The notes under the pieces are model-generated. The model was not told the origin of the DNA and did not search any database. It saw nothing but the letters and a program-made list of their open reading frames with translations. A stretch of DNA of 57,844 nt, taken from NCBI GenBank assembly GCA_900299145.1, contig OMIN01000084.1, positions 1-57,844 on the forward strand, written 5' to 3'. Source of the DNA: Betaproteobacteria bacterium. GTDB taxonomy: Bacteria > Pseudomonadota > Gammaproteobacteria > Burkholderiales > SG8-41. The position numbers were made by a program, and so were the translations under genes. Below are positions 16,925 to 25,232 of the stretch, in pieces (positions within the stretch are counted from its first letter, which is position 1; each line of letters begins with the position of its first letter).

Positions 16925-17943
16925 CAATCGATCCTGGCTTTGGAAAACTCGATGATCTTCGCCCACTTGGCGATTTCAGACTTGATAAATTGCGCAAGGA
17001 ACTCCGGCGAACTGCCGATCAAATCCGCCCCAATCGCTGACAACCGCTCGCGCACGTCGGGCAACTGCAGGGCCTGCGTAAAATCCGCATGCAACTGGTT
17101 GATCACCACGCGTGGCGTGGCTGCGGGCGCCACCACCGCATACCATGTCGCCGAGTCGTAGCCCGGCACGCCCGATTCGGCGATGGTGGGAATGTCTGGC
17201 ACCGTCGCGCTGCGCCGGGCCGTGGTTACCGCCAGTGCGCGCAAACGGCCCGTGCGCACATGCGGCATCGCCGAACCGGGGATGGTGAACATGACCTGTA
17301 TTTGCCCAGCCAACAAATCATTCATCACCAGCGCCACGCCCTTGTAGGGCACATGGGTCAACTGGATGCCGGTCATGGCCTTCAGCATTTCGGTCGACAA
17401 ATGCGACGGGCCGCCGTTGCCGGACGAGGCATAAGACAGCTTGCCGGCCTGCGCCTTGGCCAGCGCGATGAATTCCTGCAAGTTGGTGGCCTTGAGTGAC
17501 GGATGCACCACCAGCACAAACGGCGACGATCCGAGCAGCGTTACTGCCGCAAAATCACGCACCGGATCGAAGTTAAGCTTCTTGTAAAGACTCGCCGAGA
17601 TGGCATTGGCGATGTTGTACTGATAAAGGGTGTGCCCATCCGCCGGCGCAGCGGCGGCAAGCTCCGCCGCAATGTTGCCGCCCGCACCCGCGCGGTTGTC
17701 AACCACGACCTGCTGCCCCCATTTGTCGGTGAGCTTTTGCCCCAACACGCGGCCGAAGACGTCCGCGCCGCCACCGGGCGGGAAAGGCACGATAAAACGC
17801 ACCGGTCTTGCCGGAAACACGGGCTTTGCGCCTTGCGCCTGCGCACTCGTGCTCGCGCACAGTGAGAACACTGAAAACAACAGGGCCAACACCAGAAGGC
17901 CGCAATGCCTCGCCCGCCGCCAAACACATCGAATGGAAGTCAT
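16924..17943 (-). CDS. Bug/TctC substrate-binding protein
   Basis: A 339-residue receptor with a long signal peptide (basic MTSIRCVWRRARHC, core GLLVLALLFSVFSL, cleavage around SAQAQG). Hallmarks are VPFPPGGGADVFGR, VDNRAGAGGN, APADGHTLYQ, HVPYKGVALV and VPDIPTIAESG. Its stop overlaps the start of the flavoprotein gene (ATGA), which suggests that the ligand is the flavoprotein's substrate or a precursor. It is divergent from the catabolic operon at 18016. Confidence 0.9.
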   Translation of the reverse strand: MTSIRCVWRRARHCGLLVLALLFSVFSLCASTSAQAQGAKPVFPARPVRFIVPFPPGGGADVFGRVLGQKLTDKWGQQVVVDNRAGAGGNIAAELAAAAPADGHTLYQYNIANAISASLYKKLNFDPVRDFAAVTLLGSSPFVLVVHPSLKATNLQEFIALAKAQAGKLSYASSGNGGPSHLSTEMLKAMTGIQLTHVPYKGVALVMNDLLAGQIQVMFTIPGSAMPHVRTGRLRALAVTTARRSATVPDIPTIAESGVPGYDSATWYAVVAPAATPRVVINQLHADFTQALQLPDVRERLSAIGADLIGSSPEFLAQFIKSEIAKWAKIIEFSKARID

Positions 17944-17953
17944 CCGCCTATTC

Positions 17954-17959
17954 TATAAT
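17954..17959 (+). promoter_or_regulatory. Candidate -10 box for catabolic operon
   Basis: A perfect TATAAT lies about 57 bp before the Bug start at 18016, in the 72-bp gap between divergent genes. No convincing -35 box stands at the right distance, so an activator may be needed. Confidence 0.35.
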
Positions 17960-18015
17960 CCCGCACCACGCCGGTGTCCTGCGTTCCACAGTATGTCATT
18001 CCGAGGAAACCTTCC

Positions 18016-18984
18016 ATGCCAGTCTCGCGACTTTTTCTGATTCTTAGCACGTTCGCGTGCGTGAGCGCCGGCGCCCAAACGCAAACCTTTCCCTCCAAGC
18101 CCATCCGCATCATCGTCGCTTTCCCGCCGGGGGGTGGCACCGACATCGTCGCGCGCATGATCGCGCCCAAAATGGCCGAAGCGCTGGGACAGCAAGTGGT
18201 GGTTGACAATCGCGCGGGGGCGCAAGGCATCGTCGGCACTGAAATCGCCGCCAAATCACCGCCCGACGGGCATACGCTGTTCATGGGCACGCTCGGCAAT
18301 ATCGCGGTCAACCCGGTGCTTTGGGGGAGCAAGCTGCCATTCAGCATGGAACGTGATTTCGCGCCGCTCTCGCAAGTGGTCGACGTGTGGTTCGTGCAAA
18401 TGATTCACCCATCGTTGCCGGCGAAAACGCCGCGCGAACTCATTGCACTCGCCAAAGCCAAGCCGGGTGAATTGAATTACTACTCCAGCGGCGCGGGCGG
18501 CGCGCCCCATCTGGCAGCTGAAATGTTCAATGCCATGGCCGGCGTCAAAACCACGCATGTTCCCTACAAAGGCAGCAGTCCCGGCATGACCGATCTGATG
18601 GCGGGCCAAGTGCAAATCGGTTACGACAGCGTGGTGCAGTCGCTCCCCTTTATCAAATCCGGCAAGCTGCGCGCGCTGTCGGTAATGGGCGCCCGGCGCA
18701 CGCCACTGCTGCCCGACACACCGCTGATGAAGGATTTTCTGCCGGGCTTTGAACTCACCAACTGGTTCGGCCTGATGATTCCCGCCGCCACGCCCGCGGA
18801 CATCCGCAACCGGCTGCACGGCGAAGTGGTGAAGGCCCTGCGCGCGCCGGATATCAAGGAGCGCCTGCTCGCCATGGGCGCAGAACCGGTGGGCAGCACG
18901 CCGGACCAATTTGGCACATTCATCAAATCCGAAATGGCCAAGTGGGGCAAGGTCATCCGCGACGCCAATATCAAGCCGGAATGA
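18016..18984 (+). CDS. Bug/TctC substrate-binding protein, first gene of catabolic operon
   Basis: A 322-residue receptor. The ATG at 18016 follows a GAGGAAA ribosome site and begins the signal peptide MPVSRLFLILSTFACVSAG, cut near AQTQ. Motifs are VAFPPGGGTDIVAR, VDNRAGAQGIVG, SPPDGHTLFMG, HVPYKGSSPG and LPDTPLMKDF. It heads a run of nine same-strand genes and probably captures the acid that the next gene activates to a CoA thioester. Confidence 0.9.
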   Translation: MPVSRLFLILSTFACVSAGAQTQTFPSKPIRIIVAFPPGGGTDIVARMIAPKMAEALGQQVVVDNRAGAQGIVGTEIAAKSPPDGHTLFMGTLGNIAVNPVLWGSKLPFSMERDFAPLSQVVDVWFVQMIHPSLPAKTPRELIALAKAKPGELNYYSSGAGGAPHLAAEMFNAMAGVKTTHVPYKGSSPGMTDLMAGQVQIGYDSVVQSLPFIKSGKLRALSVMGARRTPLLPDTPLMKDFLPGFELTNWFGLMIPAATPADIRNRLHGEVVKALRAPDIKERLLAMGAEPVGSTPDQFGTFIKSEMAKWGKVIRDANIKPE

Positions 18985-19009
18985 TGGCGGGTTTTGGGAT
19001 GATGCCTTC

Positions 19010-20620
19010 GTGACGACGCCATTCTTGTCGGGGCTGCCGCTGTCGCAGCAAGTCGCCGCACACATCCTGCGCCAACAGGCGCAGCGTATCGGCGAGCGCG
19101 TATTTGCGGTTTGCGGGGATGAGCGTATCACCTACGCTGAAGCCGACCGCCGCGCAGACCGCGTGGCGGCGGCCCTGCACGCGCTGGGTATCGGCAAGGG
19201 TGAGCGTGTGGCGCTGCTCTTGCACAATCGGCTGGAATATCTGGATTTGTGGTTTGGCCTGTCGCGCATCGGGGCGATTCAGTTGCCACTCAACACGGCC
19301 TACAAAAGCGCGCAACTGCTGCACACGCTGAAACGGGCGCCGGTCGCTGCCGTGGTCGTTGAAGACGCACTGCTGCCGGAACTGGAAACCATCATCGGCC
19401 AGCTTGCTCCGCTGAAGGCGCTGGTCGTACTCGGTAGTGCCCAGCCGCGAGTCAAACATAAGTATCTGTTTTATAAGGATATTTTTTCAGGCACCCCTGC
19501 GCCTGCTGTCACCGTCCACGGCGCCGACGTGGGTGCGATCATGAACACCTCCGGCACCACCGGCCCGTCGAAGGGCGTGTTGCTGTCGCATGCGCAGCAG
19601 TACATCCTGGGCCGCAATATCGTCAACGACATGGCGCTGACCGAGGCCGATGTTTACTACAACTGCTTTCCGCTGTTTCACAACACCGCGCAGGCGATGA
19701 TCACGCTGCCGGTACTGCTCACCGGCGCACGCATGGTACTGGTTGAGCGTTTCAGTGTCACGCGCTTCTGGTCTGACGTTCGCGTGCACGGCTGCACGGC
19801 GTTTTACTACATTGGCGAAACATTGCGCATATTGCTCAAATCCACAAGCGCTGCCGACGGAGCCGGAAGCAGGCTGCGCATCGGCTGGGGGATCGGCGCG
19901 TCCGCCGCCGACTTCACGGCATTTGCCTCGCGTCATGGCGTTGAAATGCGCACCGGTTATGGCTCGACCGAGGGGAATGTTGGCGTCTATTTACCGCACG
20001 ACAAGCCCAATCTCGCCAGCGTTGGCCGTCCCCTGCCGGGCTTTGAGGTGCGCATCGCGGATACCAGCAACGATCCGCTGCCGCCGGGTGAGAGCGGCGA
20101 GATTCTGGTGCGCGCCAGCGAACCGTGCACATTGATGCTGGGCTACGACGGAGATGATGCCGCCACCGTCGCCGCTTGGAAGGATTTGTGGTTTCACACG
20201 GGTGACTCGGGATACCTCGACGCCGAAGGTAATCTGTTTTTTACCGGCCGCGTGAAGGATGCCATGCGCGTGCGCGGCGAAAACGTGTCGGCCTTCGAGG
20301 TGGAACAGGCGATTGCCGAAGTCGAAGGTGTCATGGAAGTAGCTGCCATTGCCGTACCCTGTGAACTGGGCGGCGACGATATTAAAATCGTGGTGGTGGC
20401 GCGGGCCGGTACGACACCCAAGCTTGAAACACTAATTCAGCATGCGGAACAACGCTTGCCAAGATTTGCCGTGCCGCGCTATGTAGAGTTTGTCGCAGCG
20501 CTTCCGAAGACGGAAACCAACAAGGTGCGCAAAAATGTGTTGCGGGAAGCACCGTTTACACCCGCGACGTGGGATAGATTCGCCAATGAAAAAAATAACC
20601 GTAGGGCGGGAGCAGCGTAG
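19010..20620 (+). CDS. AMP-forming acyl-CoA synthetase (class I adenylate-forming)
   Basis: A 536-residue cytoplasmic ligase that makes an acyl-adenylate and then an acyl-CoA. Core motifs are the phosphate loop NTSGTTGPSKGVLLSH, YGSTEGN, the hinge region GDSGYLDAEGNLFFTGRVKD and the C-terminal lysine motif TETNKVRKN. The GTG at 19010 is chosen because the open frame upstream overlaps the Bug gene. The last residues (NNRRAGAA) are encoded by a REP palindrome, which also supplies the TAG stop. By position it should activate the carboxylate brought in with the Bug protein; the acyl substrate is unknown. Confidence 0.88.
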   Translation: MTTPFLSGLPLSQQVAAHILRQQAQRIGERVFAVCGDERITYAEADRRADRVAAALHALGIGKGERVALLLHNRLEYLDLWFGLSRIGAIQLPLNTAYKSAQLLHTLKRAPVAAVVVEDALLPELETIIGQLAPLKALVVLGSAQPRVKHKYLFYKDIFSGTPAPAVTVHGADVGAIMNTSGTTGPSKGVLLSHAQQYILGRNIVNDMALTEADVYYNCFPLFHNTAQAMITLPVLLTGARMVLVERFSVTRFWSDVRVHGCTAFYYIGETLRILLKSTSAADGAGSRLRIGWGIGASAADFTAFASRHGVEMRTGYGSTEGNVGVYLPHDKPNLASVGRPLPGFEVRIADTSNDPLPPGESGEILVRASEPCTLMLGYDGDDAATVAAWKDLWFHTGDSGYLDAEGNLFFTGRVKDAMRVRGENVSAFEVEQAIAEVEGVMEVAAIAVPCELGGDDIKIVVVARAGTTPKLETLIQHAEQRLPRFAVPRYVEFVAALPKTETNKVRKNVLREAPFTPATWDRFANEKNNRRAGAA

Positions 20621-20632
20621 CGTATCCTGCCC
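20601..20632. repeat. Single REP-like palindrome
   Basis: GTAGGGCGGGA followed by TCCTGCCC forms a stem with one G-T type mismatch. Its first bases match the outer arms of the element at 15322-15407. It overlaps the end of the ligase gene and provides its C-terminal residues and stop. Confidence 0.75.
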
Positions 20633-20680
20633 TGCGTTTCAGCAGTTTCGCCAAAAGTAGTTTAACGTTTGAGGAAGAGC

Positions 20681-21433
20681 ATGTTTGATTTAAAAGGTAA
20701 GGCCGCATTCGTCACCGGCGCCAGCCGCGGCATCGGCAGAAGCGTGGCGGTTTCCCTCGCACAGGCGGGCGCGGATGTGGCGCTGATCGGTCGTGACACC
20801 ACTGCGCTCGAAGAAACGCTGGCGGCGGTCAAGGCCACGGGTCGCCGCGCATTGACACTAAAGACCGATGTCACCAACGCCGACAGCATCGCCGCTGCGG
20901 TGGCACAAACCGTAAAAGAATTCGGCAAGATCGACACGCTGGTGTGCAATGCTGGCGTGCAGAAGCTGAAGCCCTTCCTCGACATGAAGCCCGAAGACTG
21001 GCGCGGCCTCATCAGCACCAACCTCGAAGGCGCGATTATGACTATGCAGGCCGTGGGCAAAGGCATGGTCGAGCAAAAAAGCGGCTCCATCATTACCATG
21101 TCGTCGATCTACAGCTTTGTCGGGGCGCCGTGGAATTCAATTTACTGCATGACCAAAGGCGGGATGGCACAATTGTCCAAAGCGCTGGCGGTGGAATGGG
21201 CGCGCTATAACGTGCGCGTCAACGCGATCTGCCCGGGCTGGATCGAGACCGATCTCACCAAGCCTTATATGCAGGACCAGAAGACTGTCGATGCCGGATT
21301 GCGGCAAATTCCGCTCCGGCGCTTCGGCAAGCCGGAAGATATTGGGCCGATGGCCGTGTATCTCGCCGCCGATGAGTCGTCATTTGTCACGGGGCAGGCT
21401 TACGTGATTGATGGCGGGCAGATAGCGCACTGA
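20681..21433 (+). CDS. Short-chain dehydrogenase/reductase
   Basis: A 250-residue classical SDR. TGASRGIG at residues 12-19 binds NAD(P), NAG follows at 90-92, and the catalytic residues are Ser141 or Ser142, Tyr155 and Lys159 (YCMTK). The start at 20681 has a GAGGAAGAGC ribosome site. It is a hydroxyacyl or alcohol dehydrogenase candidate in the catabolic operon, following the acyl-CoA ligase by 60 bp. The acidic/basic pattern after the second strand (LIGRD) does not settle NAD versus NADP. Confidence 0.9.
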   Translation: MFDLKGKAAFVTGASRGIGRSVAVSLAQAGADVALIGRDTTALEETLAAVKATGRRALTLKTDVTNADSIAAAVAQTVKEFGKIDTLVCNAGVQKLKPFLDMKPEDWRGLISTNLEGAIMTMQAVGKGMVEQKSGSIITMSSIYSFVGAPWNSIYCMTKGGMAQLSKALAVEWARYNVRVNAICPGWIETDLTKPYMQDQKTVDAGLRQIPLRRFGKPEDIGPMAVYLAADESSFVTGQAYVIDGGQIAH

Positions 21434-21440
21434 TTGAATG

Positions 21441-21473
21441 CGTGAGGCGTGAAGCGTGAGACGTGAGGCGTGG
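21441..21473 (+). repeat. GTGAGGC-type repeat, left arm
   Basis: The arm consists of CGTGAGGCGT-like units in tandem. It is inverted relative to the right arm at 21562-21594, with 27 of 33 positions complementary and an 88-bp spacer between them. It lies just after the SDR stop. Confidence 0.75.
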
Positions 21474-21561
21474 TTTCGTAGCATGCGGGTCGCCCCCTTT
21501 CTCGTTAATCGCAGCCGTAAACGCTTGAATTCGACAAATTGAATTAACCTTTAGTCTGGTG

Positions 21562-21594
21562 TTACGCCTCACCCCTCACGCCTAACGCCTCACG
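21562..21594 (-). repeat. GTGAGGC-type repeat, right arm
   Basis: The inverted partner of the 21441-21473 repeat. It ends nine bases before the ATG of the CoA-transferase alpha gene, so an RNA hairpin between the arms would sit next to its start. Confidence 0.75.
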
Positions 21595-21603
21595 GAAAAA
21601 CCT

Positions 21604-22509
21604 ATGAGTGACACCCCACAACGCAAGAAGCGCATCATCGAACTGGACGATGCCCTCGCCCGCGTCAAGGATGGCATGACCATCGCCATCGGCGGCTTCA
21701 TCAACGCCGCACATCCCATGCTGGTGGTTCGCGGGCTGATCAAACGCGGATTGAAAAACCTCACGGTGGTCGGCCCGGCTTCGTCCGGTCTCGAAATTGA
21801 CCTCCTGATCGCCGCAGGCGTGGCAAAGAAAGTCGTCGCGCCCTATGTCGGCGGCGAAGTGCTGGCGCCCATCGGCCCGGCATTCCGTGCCGCCGCCGAG
21901 CGTGGCAAGGTGGAGATTTTCGAACTCGATGAAGCCATGTATTACGCGGCACTGCGCGCTGCCGCGCAGCGTGTGCCGTTCAACCCGTGGCGCTCCGGCG
22001 TGGGCACCTCGTTCCCGCAGATGAACCCGGCGATCAAGGAATTCAAGGATCCGATCAACGGTGAAACCTTGCTGGCAATACCGGCCGTGAACATCGACAT
22101 CGCATTTCTGCACGCCGCGATGTCCGACCCTTACGGCAACGTGCAATACATCGGGCACGGCTACGGCGATCGCGCGATTTACGCGGCCGCTGACGAGACG
22201 TATGTTCAGGTGGAACAGGTCGTTTCCAACGAACAGATCAAGGCCGACCCGCTTAGAACGGCGATCCCCGGCGCGGACGGCATCATCCGTGCCGCATTTG
22301 GCGCGCACCCGTATGCCAGCCCCGGCCACTACGTGGAGGACAAAGAACACATCAAGCGCTATGTGCAGGCCGCAACGGCCTGGGCGAAGTCTGACGACTT
22401 TGGCCCGCTAAAGGCCTACCTCGACGAGTTTGTATTCGGCCCGAAGGACCACGTGGAGTATCTGGAACGCGTGAGCCTGCGCAAACTGCTATCGCTGAAT
22501 GAGTATTAG
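21604..22509 (+). CDS. CoA-transferase family subunit alpha (GctA/IpdA-like)
   Basis: A 301-residue class I CoA-transferase alpha subunit. It has IAIGGFINAAHPMLVVRGLIKRG near the start and IDIAFLHAAMSDPYGNVQY in the middle, both typical of the glutaconate/3-oxoacid CoA-transferase fold. The beta subunit follows after 6 bp. Related pairs include IpdAB of steroid-degrading bacteria, which open a ring in a CoA ester instead of transferring CoA. The choice between transferase and ring hydrolase cannot be made from the sequence. No good ribosome site is seen; the start abuts an inverted repeat. Confidence 0.85.
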   Translation: MSDTPQRKKRIIELDDALARVKDGMTIAIGGFINAAHPMLVVRGLIKRGLKNLTVVGPASSGLEIDLLIAAGVAKKVVAPYVGGEVLAPIGPAFRAAAERGKVEIFELDEAMYYAALRAAAQRVPFNPWRSGVGTSFPQMNPAIKEFKDPINGETLLAIPAVNIDIAFLHAAMSDPYGNVQYIGHGYGDRAIYAAADETYVQVEQVVSNEQIKADPLRTAIPGADGIIRAAFGAHPYASPGHYVEDKEHIKRYVQAATAWAKSDDFGPLKAYLDEFVFGPKDHVEYLERVSLRKLLSLNEY

Positions 22510-22515
22510 GAGACC

Positions 22516-23301
22516 ATGATGAACGCGACAACAAAAGAAATCATGGCCACCGTACTCGCGCGCGACCTGGTCGATGGCGAGTGGGTGGAGGTCGGCGCCA
22601 ATCTGCCGGTGCCGCGCGCCGGTGTCCTACTGGCGCACCTGATGTGGGGCGCGAACATGACGGTGATGATCGCCATGACCAAGGCCAACGTGTTGAACGA
22701 GCCGGTGATCGAGGAATTCGAGCTCATCACCGATCAACGCGCCACCCGCTGGGCCGAGGCTTATTATTTGCACAACGATCTGGTCGAGAACATGAAGTTC
22801 CGCAAGCGCGGCGTGTTCTTCGCGGGCGCGTTGCAGATTGACCAGTACGGCAACAGCAATCTCATTGGCATCGGCAAGGATTACAAGGCGCTCAAGTTCC
22901 GCGGCCCGGGTGCCATTGGCGTGTGCAACGCAACGGTGATGAACAGCCGCTTTCATCTGGTGGTGAACTCGCACGATCCGCGCATCTTTGTGCCGAAGTG
23001 CGATTTCATCTCGGCCTTGGGCTGGGGCAGTGGCGGCGATGATGCGCGCACAAAGTTGGGATTACCTGGTGGTGGCCCGCGCTATGTGGTCACGCCGCTA
23101 TGTGTGATGGATTTCGAGGACGGCAGCAAGCGCATGCGGCTCAAATCGTTACATCCCGGCGTCAGTATCGATGAAGTGAAGAAGAACACCGGCTTTGAAC
23201 TGGTGATCCCGTCCTCAGTACCGACCACGGAACCGCCGACGTCCGCACAGTTGCAGGTGCTGCGCACGCGCATCGACGCCCAGGGCGTGTTACGTAAGTA
23301 A
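22516..23301 (+). CDS. CoA-transferase family subunit beta (GctB/IpdB-like)
   Basis: A 261-residue beta subunit. VDGEWVEVGANLPVPRAGVLLAH, then FFAGALQIDQYGNSNL, place it with glutaconate-type CoA-transferase beta chains. The catalytic Glu of true transferases is normally in an ENG-type motif in this subunit; I see only VNSHDPRIFVPKCDF here and no clear match, which leans towards an IpdB-like non-transferase role. An AGGAG site lies before the start at 22516. It is cotranscribed with the alpha chain. Confidence 0.83.
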   Translation: MMNATTKEIMATVLARDLVDGEWVEVGANLPVPRAGVLLAHLMWGANMTVMIAMTKANVLNEPVIEEFELITDQRATRWAEAYYLHNDLVENMKFRKRGVFFAGALQIDQYGNSNLIGIGKDYKALKFRGPGAIGVCNATVMNSRFHLVVNSHDPRIFVPKCDFISALGWGSGGDDARTKLGLPGGGPRYVVTPLCVMDFEDGSKRMRLKSLHPGVSIDEVKKNTGFELVIPSSVPTTEPPTSAQLQVLRTRIDAQGVLRK

Positions 23302-23311
23302 TAAAATAATC

Positions 23312-23331
23312 CAATAAAATCAGATAGTTAG
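23312..23331 (+). repeat. AT-rich 20-nt word, copy 5
   Basis: Reads CAATAAAATCAGATAGTTAG and runs straight into the GGAG ribosome site of the citryl-CoA lyase-like gene. It sits between two genes of one operon. Confidence 0.75.
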
Positions 23332-23339
23332 GAGTCTCC

Positions 23340-24125
23340 ATGGCACACGAATGGGCCACCAAGATCAGCCGAGTAATGGATGGCAAAGTCATCATTCACG
23401 GCTATTCACACGAAGGACTGATTGGCGATTACACCTACGCTGATGGCGTGTTCCTCACGCTGCGCGGCGAACTGCCCACCAGGCAGGAAAGCGTGATGAT
23501 GGACGCCATGCTGAACAGCCTGCTGGATCACGGCTTCGTTGCAGCCAGCGTGCTGGCGGCGCGCTATGCAGCATCCGGCAATCCGCAACTGGTGCCGGGT
23601 ACGGCGGCCGGCCTACTGACCGCCGGCTCGAACACCATCTCGCCGCAGCACTCCGCCGAGTTTCTCGATAACGCGGTGAAAATGATGAAGGCCGAGAACA
23701 TCACGATGGAGGAAACCGCCAAACGCGTGGTGGCCGACATCCGCGCGAAGAAAAAGCGCATTCCCGGCCTTGGCCACCCCACGCACAAAGGCGATGATTT
23801 CCGTGCCGTGAAACTGCGCAAGATCGCAGCAGACAACGGCTTTCTCGGCGACAAGATCAAGATGTTCGAATCGATCCACGCCGAATTTGTGCGCGTGACT
23901 AATCGCCAGGGCCTGTGCATCAACGTCGACGGCATGCTGGGCGCGATCATGAGCGAGATGGGCTTCCGGCCGATGCAGATGGCGGCGGTTGCGCTGATTG
24001 CCGTGGTGCCGGGCATCATGGCGCACGTGATCGAGGAAATCGAGGAAGGCAAGCCTTTACGTATCGTGCGTGATGAAGATTGTGATTACACCGGCAAGGC
24101 AGAACGGCCGGTGCCCAAGAAGTAA
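23340..24125 (+). CDS. Citryl-CoA lyase-like (citrate synthase domain) protein
   Basis: A 261-residue protein with only the core of the citrate synthase fold, the size of citryl-CoA lyases. Conserved active-site positions are H146 in GLGHPTHK and D197 in INVDG. It starts after TTAGGAGTCTCC, a good ribosome site. Family enzymes cleave or form C-C bonds between acyl-CoA and an oxoacid. In this operon it follows the CoA-transferase pair and precedes a BKACE enzyme, so a C-C cleavage step on a 3-hydroxy-3-carboxyacyl-CoA type intermediate is plausible. The substrate is unknown. Confidence 0.82.
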   Translation: MAHEWATKISRVMDGKVIIHGYSHEGLIGDYTYADGVFLTLRGELPTRQESVMMDAMLNSLLDHGFVAASVLAARYAASGNPQLVPGTAAGLLTAGSNTISPQHSAEFLDNAVKMMKAENITMEETAKRVVADIRAKKKRIPGLGHPTHKGDDFRAVKLRKIAADNGFLGDKIKMFESIHAEFVRVTNRQGLCINVDGMLGAIMSEMGFRPMQMAAVALIAVVPGIMAHVIEEIEEGKPLRIVRDEDCDYTGKAERPVPKK

Positions 24126-24188
24126 GGCGTCAGGGGCGAGCCGCAAGGCGCAACCCCGTCAAACAGAAAAGCATTTGAGGAGAACGTT

Positions 24189-25223
24189 GTGAGCGACGAC
24201 AAGATCAAATGGGATCAGGTCAACAAGTGGGTCAGCCGCGCCGGCCTGAAAACCAACTGGCAGACCTATGGCATGCCCGAAGTGCTGGATCCATTTACCA
24301 GCCGCTTCGCCGACATCGACCCGATGCCCAAGTGGGACATCCCGCAAAAGGTGATGATCTCTACCACCATTACGGGGGCGTTCTTCAGCAAGCGCAGCAA
24401 TCCAAATCAACCGATCACCGTCGAAGAAATCCGGAATTCCGCCGAGGAATGCATCAAGGCCGGCGCGCCCAACATCCACATCCATGTGCGCGACGATGGC
24501 GGCTGGAACGCACTGGACCCGCAGCGCTTTCACGATGTCATCGCGCCGCTACGCGAGAAGTATCCCGGCACGATGTTCGACGGCTGTCTGGTCGCAGTGA
24601 ACGACAAGGAATCGGCCGTAATGGAATCGACCATGAAAACCGGCCTCTTCGACGCCCTGCCCGTCAACACCACGGCCATCTGCTGCGGCGACAGCATGTT
24701 TTTCAAGGCTCCGCATGTGGTCATCAAAAAAGCGCAGCTCGCGCAGGAATACGGCGCCAAGCCCATCATCTCGGTCTACGATGATGGCGATATCGACAAC
24801 GCGCGGCGCTTCCTCGTTGAAAGCAAATTGCTCAAGCCGCCGTACTACTGGCTGATCCTGCCGGCCCTGCCCGGTTGCAGCCCCATGCACAACCCGCAGC
24901 AGATGGTGGATGCGCTGATGCGCATGGTGCGCACCATTCGTGATATCGATCCCAACTGCTTCATACTCGTGTGTGCAGCCGGGCGCGCGAGTACCTATCT
25001 CGCCACGTTCGCCATGTTGCTGGGCCTGCATGTGCGCGTGGGCATGGAAGACACGCTGTGGCCCTACCCGCACCGCGACGACATCATCCAGCGCAATGTC
25101 GATCACTTTTTGCAGATGAAGCAAATCGCACAACTCTTGGGCCGTGAGCTAATGACTCCTGCTGAGTATCGTGAGGCGCTGGGCATGTCCCCGACTTCAA
25201 CGTACGTAGCCAAATCCGCATAG
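24189..25223 (+). CDS. BKACE family beta-keto acid cleavage enzyme
   Basis: A 344-residue member of the 3-keto-5-aminohexanoate cleavage enzyme family (Kce/BKACE, PF05853), which condenses a beta-keto acid with acetyl-CoA and splits it to acetoacetate and a new acyl-CoA. The zinc-binding HxH is H97 and H99 in IHIHVRDD; VRVGMEDTLW carries the conserved C-terminal Glu. It starts with GTG after a GAGGAG site. It has about 50 extra N-terminal residues (KWVSRAGLKTNWQTYG) compared with the short Kce form. In context it would release acetoacetate late in the pathway. Confidence 0.87.
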   Translation: MSDDKIKWDQVNKWVSRAGLKTNWQTYGMPEVLDPFTSRFADIDPMPKWDIPQKVMISTTITGAFFSKRSNPNQPITVEEIRNSAEECIKAGAPNIHIHVRDDGGWNALDPQRFHDVIAPLREKYPGTMFDGCLVAVNDKESAVMESTMKTGLFDALPVNTTAICCGDSMFFKAPHVVIKKAQLAQEYGAKPIISVYDDGDIDNARRFLVESKLLKPPYYWLILPALPGCSPMHNPQQMVDALMRMVRTIRDIDPNCFILVCAAGRASTYLATFAMLLGLHVRVGMEDTLWPYPHRDDIIQRNVDHFLQMKQIAQLLGRELMTPAEYREALGMSPTSTYVAKSA

Positions 25224-25232
25224 GTGGCCTAA

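Noticed and set aside
19458-19480. A word-like sequence inside the acyl-CoA ligase gene
   Set aside because: It resembles the AT-rich word on the minus strand but lies within a conserved reading frame and matches only partly; chance is likely.
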